Source: Saccharicrinis aurantiacus (GTDB lineage: Bacteria > Bacteroidota > Bacteroidia > Bacteroidales > Marinilabiliaceae). Taken from it: a DNA stretch of 64,000 nucleotides. Shown one piece after another: positions 53,347-60,826 of this stretch. Under the pieces are notes generated by a model. That model saw only the letters and a program-made list of their open reading frames with translations, made no database searches and was not told the origin of the DNA. A program made the translations under genes and the position numbers. Each line of letters opens with the position of its first letter. The first letter of the stretch is position 1. Location: the NCBI RefSeq assembly GCF_001660705.2, contig NZ_LYBV02000026.1, forward strand, positions 124,001 through 188,000, in the 5' to 3' direction.

Positions 53347-55608
53347 TTATTGCAGATCGATGTTTAAAGAAACAAATACATTTCTGCCGGGAGCATAAAT
53401 AGGGGTAGGGTCACTGCCCTTAACAGAACGACTCAAGTGTTCGTAATAAGCTTGATCGAGTAGGTTATGCACTCCAACCGTAGCGCTACAAAATTTCAAG
53501 AAGCGATAGGATATTTTGGCATCTAACAATGTAAATGAAGGTGTTTTAGTTTCTCCAAATTCTTCTGATATTCTATCTTGTTCAATAACATGGCGTATTG
53601 AAACTATTGGAATTAATGTGTTATTAAAATATTTACCCATCAAGGTATACCTTATATCCAGAGGTGCAATTTCAGGTAGAGGCTCATCTCGTTCTAAATC
53701 TTTACCATATGTATAAGCCAAGCTCAAATTATGCTGCACCCCCCATGCAATATCCTGTTGCCACGAAGCTTCGAAACCTGTTTTAAGCGCATTATTTATG
53801 TTTATATACTGGCGAACACCTGGGCTGCTCGGCATTTTCGGATCTATGTTAGGGTCGATAACTGAAGAAATGTAATCTTGAAGATAAGCAGCAAATACAT
53901 CAAAACTAATTTGTGTTTTAGGTTGTTTAAATTCCCAAATTATATCTGCTTGATTGTTAATTTCCGGATTAAGATCTGGGTTACCAATCATTTCGTAAGG
54001 ATCTAAACCTACAGGAAAAAAGTTAATGTAACTTTCCGTTAAGCTTGCACTTCTCTGCACTCTACCCAACCAAAAACTGAGGTTGTTATTGGCATTTAAT
54101 GCTCTGTTAATACCTGCGCTAATGCCTGGGTTAACCTGCGTTTTTTCTAAATCATTATACAAAGATGCAAAGTTAGTATCGGGGTCGTTGGCTTTACGCT
54201 GATTCAATTCTAAACGACCAGATAAAGTGTACCTGAAGCTATTTTGAGTTATTGAATATTCTGCAAATAATCCTGTTTTACTAATTTGAGCATCTTGCCA
54301 TACATTATCTTTGATTGTATTGCCTTGCATTTCACCCATAAGCATATTACGTGTCCGTTCACCATCGGCATTTTCAAAACGATAATCCGCCCCAGCGTAC
54401 AAAACGCTATTATTAAAACTCCAGAAACCTTCTGTTCTACCTCCATAGGCTTTAGTATTAGCTTTGGTATCTGCATTAACCATTCTGGGGTCTAGTTTTT
54501 TACTATAATTATCCATAGTATGATCAACGAGAGATCCATAAACTAAAGTTTTCCAATGCTGGAGGTTTTTATTATTGAAGTTTAATTCGTGCTGTGCATT
54601 TAAAATCCAAGTATCATCCGACCTAAGATCCATTGCTAAAGCTGGGAAGTCGACATCTTTAGCAATATTATTAACAGCAGAAAAACTGAGGTTCTGAGTT
54701 TTGCTTATTGCCACCCGACCGTTAATGCCATAGCTGTAACGCAAATAATCGGCTTGCACAGTGTTGTTGTTTCCATTTTTATAGTCATTGCCTTCAGAAT
54801 ATGCGCCCAATATGCCAATATTATATTTTTTGCCCGATAAGCCAACCAATGCTTCCGTTCTGGTTTGATTTCCGTTGCCCTCATAACCCCCAGTAGCCCT
54901 TCCATAAACATCTGCTTTATCAGAGTACTTTAGTTTACTTTGCTTAAAGTTAATGGTACCACCAACTGCATTTCCATATCGCAAGGCGTAGGGGCCTTTT
55001 AATATTTCAATTTCACCAATTGTATTGGGCGAGATTTGGCTCGAAGGCGGATCCATTCTATTGGGACAGGCAGCTATTGCATTTTGACCACCATTAATAA
55101 TAATATTGAGTTGTTCATATTTAAAGCCTCGCATTACAGGATCAATTCCATAACTACCACTTTTACGGATACCATTTATGGCAGGTATTTGGGTAAGTAT
55201 TGAAGCACCATCATGTGATAAGTTATCTTGATAAGATAGTTGGATATTTTGTTCGGTATCTTTATGATCATGCATACCAATTACAGTTACCGGAAATAAA
55301 TTCACTTCTAAGGGCGCACGTTTTATTGTACCTTTTTGAGCAGCAGTATTGAGCTCTTGTGCATTGAGCGACCAAGTTCCGTAACTAAGGTGCGAAAGTT
55401 GGAGCGTGCTATTATCATCGAGTTCAACATTAATTAATCCTTCAGAATCGGATGAGCCTTTAGCATTATTATATTGAAAGTTGAGGCCAGGTATTGCTTT
55501 ATTGGTGTTGGCATCAATAACTTTAATTTTTGTTTGAGCCTGTGTAATCAAACTCCAAAGGCATAATAATATTATACCGAATATTTTAGGGTTTATGTTA
55601 CTTTTCAT
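53347..55608 (-). CDS. TonB-dependent copper receptor (OprC/NosA-like)
   Basis: 753 residues. Signal peptide (1-24), carboxypeptidase-like regulatory domain (about 27-100), plug (about 125-225) and barrel ending VFVSLNIDLQ. In the plug, CPNRM at 181-185 within ACPNRMDPPSS matches the MDPPT/S-containing motif of the TonB-copper (OprC/NosA) family. OprC binds copper through C143-x3-M147 together with H323-x-M325; here a barrel-side HTM at H363-M365 lies 182 residues after Cys181 (180 in OprC). So both halves of the copper site seem present. It probably imports copper for a cuproenzyme. A small Cys-rich protein is encoded upstream on the same strand. Confidence 0.88.
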   Translation of the reverse strand: MKSNINPKIFGIILLCLWSLITQAQTKIKVIDANTNKAIPGLNFQYNNAKGSSDSEGLINVELDDNSTLQLSHLSYGTWSLNAQELNTAAQKGTIKRAPLEVNLFPVTVIGMHDHKDTEQNIQLSYQDNLSHDGASILTQIPAINGIRKSGSYGIDPVMRGFKYEQLNIIINGGQNAIAACPNRMDPPSSQISPNTIGEIEILKGPYALRYGNAVGGTINFKQSKLKYSDKADVYGRATGGYEGNGNQTRTEALVGLSGKKYNIGILGAYSEGNDYKNGNNNTVQADYLRYSYGINGRVAISKTQNLSFSAVNNIAKDVDFPALAMDLRSDDTWILNAQHELNFNNKNLQHWKTLVYGSLVDHTMDNYSKKLDPRMVNADTKANTKAYGGRTEGFWSFNNSVLYAGADYRFENADGERTRNMLMGEMQGNTIKDNVWQDAQISKTGLFAEYSITQNSFRYTLSGRLELNQRKANDPDTNFASLYNDLEKTQVNPGISAGINRALNANNNLSFWLGRVQRSASLTESYINFFPVGLDPYEMIGNPDLNPEINNQADIIWEFKQPKTQISFDVFAAYLQDYISSVIDPNIDPKMPSSPGVRQYININNALKTGFEASWQQDIAWGVQHNLSLAYTYGKDLERDEPLPEIAPLDIRYTLMGKYFNNTLIPIVSIRHVIEQDRISEEFGETKTPSFTLLDAKISYRFLKFCSATVGVHNLLDQAYYEHLSRSVKGSDPTPIYAPGRNVFVSLNIDLQ

Positions 55609-55870
55609 GTGTTTAGAATTTACTTTTTAATAGTTACATGAAACTGTCAAATCAATTTTAATTTGGGCACTAGTGGCACTTTTATATTAAAATATCCATG
55701 TTCGTTTCATATTTCTGTTTACAGATGATTTATGCAAATTTTATCTATCTCGTAATTGGATAGAATGCTTCCATTCAGCATGCTAGCTGTTCTTTATTAA
55801 TGCAATAAATATCATATTAACTACTACAATCCAGAAGATTGTGATTAAGAATGTAGTAAGTGAACTAATG

Positions 55871-56239
55871 TTAAGCCATCTGTGGCGGTCGAAATAATGA
55901 ATGAAATCGAATGTAATTGTAGTAATTGTTTATTTCAATCCAAGTATGTAGACTGTCTTTACACATTGATGAAATTGAAATAATTTTGGTATAGAATAAA
56001 TCTATGTTAAAGTCCTTTTTCTGATTAGGGATGTTTTGTTTATCCGTTTCTTTTTGTTGGTTTTGCTTTTTCTTTAGTTGGCAACAACCCTTACAGCTTG
56101 ATTCCTCGATATCTTTCTCAATACAAAGGTTTTTTGCAATATAATCTTGATTCAATTTAAAGGAAAGGAATATTGTAGCATGCTTAAAAGTGCCAATTGC
56201 AACGATAAGAATTAAGAATATGGAAAATATTCGTTTCAT
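55871..56239 (-). CDS. Small membrane protein with Cys-rich CKGCCQLKKK motif
   Basis: 122 residues. An N-terminal membrane segment (about 4-26) is followed by a short periplasmic part with C39 and C49-x2-C52-C53 in SSCKGCCQLKKK, then a Lys/Gln-rich and later aromatic region. This resembles small Bacteroidetes proteins with LCENKDKPQLKCNGKCQL-like motifs encoded beside metal-linked TonB receptors. It may bind copper or another soft metal. It lies 262 nt upstream of the copper receptor on the same strand. Confidence 0.7.
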   Translation of the reverse strand: MKRIFSIFLILIVAIGTFKHATIFLSFKLNQDYIAKNLCIEKDIEESSCKGCCQLKKKQNQQKETDKQNIPNQKKDFNIDLFYTKIISISSMCKDSLHTWIEINNYYNYIRFHSLFRPPQMA

Positions 56240-56306
56240 GCTTCTGTAGGGAACTATTTTTTTTGAATATACGATTAATCGGATACAATTCTAATGTAAC
56301 AAACCT

Positions 56307-57722
56307 CTAGCTTACTAATTTGTTGAGTAAGCCCTTAAAAATAATCCCATGAAATGGATAAACAGCAAACCAATATACTCTTCCCCATAAGCCATTCGGA
56401 CGGAAAGTGGCCGTTTGTATTAAGGTATTTTCATTTGCATTAAACTCTAACCATGCTTCGCCCGGTAATTTCATCTCTGCAAATAATAATAAACGACCTT
56501 CTTCTTTATCAGCATAAATCACTCGCCAAAAATCAAGAGCATCTCCAACATATATTTCATCTTGGTTGGTTCGGCCTCTTCTTAAACCTACACCACCACT
56601 TAGCAAATCCATAAAACCTCTAATTTTCCAAAGCCAATTGGCATGATACCAGCCAGTGTTTCCACCTATCTTCCATACCTTATCAATAGTATTTGAGATG
56701 TTTGCAGAAGCTCTTTCTCGTTTATCAACAAAACAACCAAAAGTTGGAATATTTATAAAGTCTGAAACTTTAAATTCAAGAGTTCCGTTAACAATAGCAT
56801 CTTTCCAACTAGATATAATTTCGTTTTGCTCAATTCTAATAAATGCTTTTTTAATGGCTGTTTTATACGATAGGGGTTTAATTCCAATAATTGAATTAAT
56901 ATTACTGTCCTTTGCAATCACTTCAACCTTCATACTATCAACCAAGGCAGATGCCAATTTATAAGTGGTTGTGGTAACAAAATACAGCCAGTAAGATGAT
57001 AAACGAGGTGTCATTACAGGAATACTGATGATCGTTCGTTTTAAATATCGCACAGCAGCAAATTGCAGCAGCATTTCTTTATAGCTTAATACTTCAGGAC
57101 CACCAATGTCAAAACTTTTATCATATACACTCTCATTATCTACAGACTGAGATAATATTTTAATTACATCAGTAATAGCTATGGGTTGGCATTTGGTTTT
57201 AAGCCACTTGGGAGCAACCATAATGGGGAGCTTTTCTACCAAGTCGCGGATTATTTCAAATGAAGCACTTCCTGAACCAATAATAATACCTGCTCTAAAT
57301 GTAGTGAGTGCAAATTTACCTTTCCCGAGTTCTAATTCTACATTTTTGCGCGATTGCAAATGAGGGGATAAGTTTTTGTCATTAATAATACCGCTTAAAT
57401 AGATCACTTGTTTAGCCTTAGTATTATTAATGGCATTGGTGAAGTTTCTTGCCGATTTAATTTCAAGTTCTGCATAATTCTTGGCTGCAGACATGGAATG
57501 CACAAGGTAGAATGCACAGTCAATATCTAATGGGATATTATTTAGTGAATGCGGATTGAGTAGATCAACTTCAATAATTTCAATTTTACTTTTGAGTGAG
57601 GCTATAGGTGTAAAGCGTTTCATATCTCTTACACAGCAAACTACTTGGTGACCTTGATTCACCAATACAGGTAATATGCGTTTACCAATATATCCTGTTG
57701 CACCTGTAAGAAGAATTTTCAT
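56307..57722 (-). CDS. NAD(P)-binding SDR fused to DUF2867
   Basis: 471 residues. An atypical SDR domain (about 1-290) with cofactor loop TGATGYIG (6-13) and AFYLVHSMSAAKNY, then a DUF2867 C-terminal domain (about 310-471; IGGNTGWYHANWLWKIRGFMD, GDALDFWRV, FHGIIFKGLL). This two-domain form is found in many bacteria; its substrate is not known to me. It lies 9 nt after the FMN-reductase gene, so the pair is co-transcribed and may share flavin or nicotinamide redox chemistry. Confidence 0.83.
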   Translation of the reverse strand: MKILLTGATGYIGKRILPVLVNQGHQVVCCVRDMKRFTPIASLKSKIEIIEVDLLNPHSLNNIPLDIDCAFYLVHSMSAAKNYAELEIKSARNFTNAINNTKAKQVIYLSGIINDKNLSPHLQSRKNVELELGKGKFALTTFRAGIIIGSGSASFEIIRDLVEKLPIMVAPKWLKTKCQPIAITDVIKILSQSVDNESVYDKSFDIGGPEVLSYKEMLLQFAAVRYLKRTIISIPVMTPRLSSYWLYFVTTTTYKLASALVDSMKVEVIAKDSNINSIIGIKPLSYKTAIKKAFIRIEQNEIISSWKDAIVNGTLEFKVSDFINIPTFGCFVDKRERASANISNTIDKVWKIGGNTGWYHANWLWKIRGFMDLLSGGVGLRRGRTNQDEIYVGDALDFWRVIYADKEEGRLLLFAEMKLPGEAWLEFNANENTLIQTATFRPNGLWGRVYWFAVYPFHGIIFKGLLNKLVS

Positions 57723-57731
57723 AGTGTTTTT

Positions 57732-58265
57732 TTATAAAGCGTTTGAAAATGTGGTGATTGCTTTGTTGAAATCATCGTTTAGTTTATCGTCGATAATACC
57801 TTTTTGATCATCAAAGTTATCGTAAAAGGAAGGTAGTGAAAATGTTGCTATTGTATTTGAGTTGCTATGCGCATATGTTTTATGTGCTATGTTTAAAACC
57901 AACGATGCTCCATTGGGCCCCGGAGAGGTTGATAAAAGAAGCATGGGTTTGTTATTCCACACATTTTTATTGATTCTGGTAACCCAATCGAAAATGTTTT
58001 TATAGGCAGCGGTATATGCGCCATTGTGCTCAGCAAATGAAATAATATAAGCATCTGAGCTTTGGATTATATTGTTGATTTTGTGTGCTAATTCAGGTAT
58101 CTCAACTTGTTCCTTATCGATGCTGTAAATAGGAAGTTCAAAATCATTTAGATCGATTAAGGTAATTTCGGAATCGTTAAAAAGTTTGGCTGCAAATTGA
58201 CTGAATTTTTTATTAATGGAGTTTTTGCTACTACTTGCTCCAAAAGCTAAAATTTTTTTACTCAT
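57732..58265 (-). CDS. NADPH-dependent FMN reductase family protein
   Basis: 177 residues, flavodoxin-like fold. ILAFGASSSKNSINKKF (about 4-20) is the phosphate loop for FMN, FAEHNGAYTAAYKNIFDWV lines the flavin, and NKPMLLLSTSPGPNGAS ends the second half. It reduces FMN or quinones with NADPH. First gene of a two-gene unit with the SDR-DUF2867 gene, whose start is 9 nt downstream. Confidence 0.85.
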   Translation of the reverse strand: MSKKILAFGASSSKNSINKKFSQFAAKLFNDSEITLIDLNDFELPIYSIDKEQVEIPELAHKINNIIQSSDAYIISFAEHNGAYTAAYKNIFDWVTRINKNVWNNKPMLLLSTSPGPNGASLVLNIAHKTYAHSNSNTIATFSLPSFYDNFDDQKGIIDDKLNDDFNKAITTFSNAL

Positions 58266-58415
58266 AATTTATTTAGTTGAAATGTTAGAATAAATCATTC
58301 TGATATCTAGGGAAACAAGCATTAAGCTTTAATAGTTTAGAATTATTTTTTGTTTAGCTGTAACTTATGGTCATAGGAAGGCGTCTCAAGTATATAATCT
58401 AAAAAAAATATTGAT

Positions 58416-59048
58416 ATGAAAACTTTAGCATCCTTAATTATACTTTTTAGCATAACAGTAACTCTAAGTGCACAAAATAAAAGGTTCGATATAAACGAGG
58501 AATTTTCTGGAATAAAAGAAATTGAAGTGGATATGGTTTTTTCAGATGTATTTGTTGACGAGTCAGGATCGGATAAAACTGAAGTTAACGGATACGTTGA
58601 ATGGGAAAATGAGAAGAAAGAATACAGTATCACTACTAAGAAAAGTGGATCTACGTTAATTGTTAAACTGATACACCCAAATAAAACAAAAGGAAATTGT
58701 GAGGGTAAGTTGTATATAACTACACCTAAAAATTGCGAATTGCAAATAAATACCGTTAGTGGTGATATAAATGTTTCAGGAGTAGGTAATGATGAATTAG
58801 AATGCAATACTGTTTCTGGTGATATTAGATTGAATAATATAGCTTGTGATGTAGAATTAAATACGGTGTCTGGAGATATGAGTGTAACAAATATTGGTGG
58901 CGATGTTGATACCAATACTGTATCAGGTGATGTTGAAATAAATAAAGTGAAGGGTGATTTTGAGGGGAACTCTGTTTCTGGTGATTTTGTGATTAGAGAG
59001 TTGAAAGGAAAAAAGAGTATTAGCACCCTATCGGGTGATGTTGAGTAG
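58416..59048 (+). CDS. Exported DUF4097-like beta-helical protein
   Basis: 210 residues. Signal peptide (MKTLASLIILFSITVTLSAQ), a start domain (about 21-115), then six repeats of about 17-18 residues centred on NTVSGD or variants (NSVSGD, STLSGD), which predict a right-handed parallel beta-helix or solenoid as in DUF4097/'putative auto-transporter adhesin' proteins. It ends abruptly after the sixth repeat (LSGDVE) with a stop, so it may be shorter than typical members. A long minus-strand ORF overlaps but is a shadow. Role probably in the envelope; function unknown. Confidence 0.8.
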   Translation: MKTLASLIILFSITVTLSAQNKRFDINEEFSGIKEIEVDMVFSDVFVDESGSDKTEVNGYVEWENEKKEYSITTKKSGSTLIVKLIHPNKTKGNCEGKLYITTPKNCELQINTVSGDINVSGVGNDELECNTVSGDIRLNNIACDVELNTVSGDMSVTNIGGDVDTNTVSGDVEINKVKGDFEGNSVSGDFVIRELKGKKSISTLSGDVE

Positions 59049-59077
59049 TAGACAATTGGGTAATTAATAGTGTATTT

Positions 59078-59118
59078 AAAGAAAGGCATCAACAGTTTAT
59101 ACGTTGGTGCTTTTCTTT
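59078..59118. terminator. Bidirectional terminator
   Basis: Stem AAAGAAAGGCATCAAC/GTTGGTGCTTTTCTTT with a 9-nt loop and one or two mismatches, placed between convergent genes. Confidence 0.78.
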
Positions 59119-59143
59119 ATTATACAGCTTAATTATTTTATTT

Positions 59144-60553
59144 TTATCTTAATTCTAATTGAACCACATTTTCAACATGGTGCGTATGTGGAAACATATC
59201 AACAGGTTGAACTTTGGTAACTTTATATTTATGATCCATTAATCCCAAATCACGCGCCTGTGTGGCTGAGTTACAGCTAACATATACTATGCGAGGAGCA
59301 TTTGTTTTTAATAAGGTATTCACAACATCTTCATGCATTCCTGCTCTTGGAGGATCTACAATGATTGTATCAGGCATTCCATTTTCGCTAATAAATTGCT
59401 CATTAAGAATGTCCTTCATATCACCAGCATAGAAGCTTGTGTTGTCTATTTTGTTATTTGCCGAATTTAGTTTCGCATCTTCAATAGCCTCAGGAACGTA
59501 TTCTATACCGACTACCTTCTTAGCCTTTTTAGCAACAAAATTTGCAATGGTTCCTGTGCCTGTGTATAAATCGTACACAATTTCATCCCCCTTAAGTTCA
59601 GCAAAATCGCGTGTTATCTTATACAGCTCATATGCCTGATCTGAGTTTGTCTGATAAAAAGACTTCGGTCCAATTCTGAACTTTAACTCTTCCATCTCTT
59701 CAGTAATGAAATCTTGACCATTATAGCAGATAATATCCTGATCGCCGATGGTATCATTTGCTTTCTCGTTAATCACATACATTAACGAAGTAATTTGTGG
59801 GAATTCAGTTTTTAAATGCTCTAATAAGCCTTCGCGTTTTTCAACATCTTCATGATAAAATGCTACTATAATCATTACTTCTCCGGTAGAAGTGGTTCTG
59901 ATAATTAATGTTCTTAAAAAACCTTCGTGATTTCTGATATCGAAGAACGTAAGACCATTGTCAAGCGCATATTTTTTGATGGCCAATCTAATGCTATTTG
60001 AAGGCTCATCTTGTAGCCAGCATTTTTTCACATCGATAACTTTATCAAACATACGAGGTACGTGGAATCCTAAACCATAACGCTCAAGTGATCCCTCTTC
60101 CATTTGCATTTCGTCATTATCGAGCCATCTTTTATTAGAAAAAGTATATTCTAATTTATTACGATAGAATTGAGTTTTCTCAGAACCAACAATTGAATCA
60201 ACTTCAGGAAGCTCAATTTTGCCTAGTCGTTTTAGGTTATTCTCAACCTCGCGTTGTTTGTATTTTAGTTGTTCAGCGTAGGGTAGTGGTTGCCACTTGC
60301 AGCCACCACATTTTCCAAAGTGCTCGCAAAATGGTTCTACTCTAATATCAGATAAGGTATGATATTGTGTTACATAGCCCTCAAGATAGTTTTTACGTTT
60401 TTTATTAACCTGCACGTCAACAATATCACCAGGTACAGCATGTTGAATAAATAGAACTTTATCATCTATCTTAGCCATTGCTTTACCTTCTGCAGCTACA
60501 TCTATTACCTCAACCTTTTCAAATAGCGGTTTTCTTTTTCTTGATCTTCCCAC
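59144..60553 (-). CDS. rlmD: 23S rRNA (uracil1939-C5)-methyltransferase (RlmD/RlmCD-like)
   Basis: 469 residues. N-terminal TRAM RNA-binding domain (about 10-65), a [4Fe-4S] site C76-x5-C82-x2-C85 (FCEHFGKCGGCKW) plus a later Cys (KKCWLQ), then the SAM-binding fold with VYDLYTGTGTIANFVA and the catalytic Cys in VSCNSATQARDL. It methylates U1939 (possibly also U747) of 23S rRNA. Normal length. Its -7 promoter box lies 25 nt before the start, next to the terminator of the upstream gene. Confidence 0.95.
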   Translation of the reverse strand: MGRSRKRKPLFEKVEVIDVAAEGKAMAKIDDKVLFIQHAVPGDIVDVQVNKKRKNYLEGYVTQYHTLSDIRVEPFCEHFGKCGGCKWQPLPYAEQLKYKQREVENNLKRLGKIELPEVDSIVGSEKTQFYRNKLEYTFSNKRWLDNDEMQMEEGSLERYGLGFHVPRMFDKVIDVKKCWLQDEPSNSIRLAIKKYALDNGLTFFDIRNHEGFLRTLIIRTTSTGEVMIIVAFYHEDVEKREGLLEHLKTEFPQITSLMYVINEKANDTIGDQDIICYNGQDFITEEMEELKFRIGPKSFYQTNSDQAYELYKITRDFAELKGDEIVYDLYTGTGTIANFVAKKAKKVVGIEYVPEAIEDAKLNSANNKIDNTSFYAGDMKDILNEQFISENGMPDTIIVDPPRAGMHEDVVNTLLKTNAPRIVYVSCNSATQARDLGLMDHKYKVTKVQPVDMFPHTHHVENVVQLELR

Positions 60554-60577
60554 AATATCATTTAATTATATTCGGCG

Positions 60578-60585
60578 CAAAGATA
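60578..60585 (-). promoter_or_regulatory. Promoter -7 box of rlmD
   Basis: TATCTTTG on the minus strand fits TAnnTTTG and lies about 25 nt before the start at 60553. It overlaps the end of the terminator A-run of the small gene upstream. Confidence 0.5.
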
Positions 60586-60620
60586 AAAAAAAGGTTACCA
60601 CTTAGTAAGTGATAACCTTT
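60585..60620 (-). terminator. Terminator of the T9SS-substrate/60-aa gene unit
   Basis: Stem AAAGGTTATCACTT/AAGTGGTAACCTTT with a short loop and eight T on the minus strand, 8 nt after the stop of the 60-aa gene. Confidence 0.85.
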
Positions 60621-60627
60621 ATATTTT

Positions 60628-60810
60628 TTACTCTTCAGTTCCGAAGGGGTTGTGTTCAAATGAGCTTGAAGTCTCCGTTGGGCCAGAAGCAGCAGTCTTT
60701 TGTGGACCAGGCTTATCTGGAGGAGTAAATTCACTCATTAAAATCATTGATATCTCAGAGTCTACTGAAATAACTTCAATTTTTGGATTGGTATAAATTA
60801 GTTTGCTCAT
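60628..60810 (-). CDS. 60-aa protein downstream of a T9SS substrate gene
   Basis: 60 residues: SKLIYTNPKIEVISVDSEIS, then a Pro/Ser/Thr-rich tail ending HNPFGTEE. It resembles the very short Bacteroidetes proteins that begin with a 'Y-x-P-x-I-E-V-I' pattern and end in a disordered NPF-like tail; their role is unknown to me. It starts 16 nt after the stop of the 882-aa gene and is followed by a strong terminator, so it belongs to that transcript. Confidence 0.65.
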   Translation of the reverse strand: MSKLIYTNPKIEVISVDSEISMILMSEFTPPDKPGPQKTAASGPTETSSSFEHNPFGTEE

Positions 60811-60826
60811 GATTATGTCAAATATA

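Noticed and set aside
58343-59092. Long minus-strand ORF of 249 codons opposite the DUF4097-like gene
   Set aside because: It arises from the repetitive sequence of the real gene on the plus strand. Its translation is Ser/Phe/Thr/Pro-rich without signal peptide or domain logic, while the plus-strand frame has a signal peptide and clear repeats.
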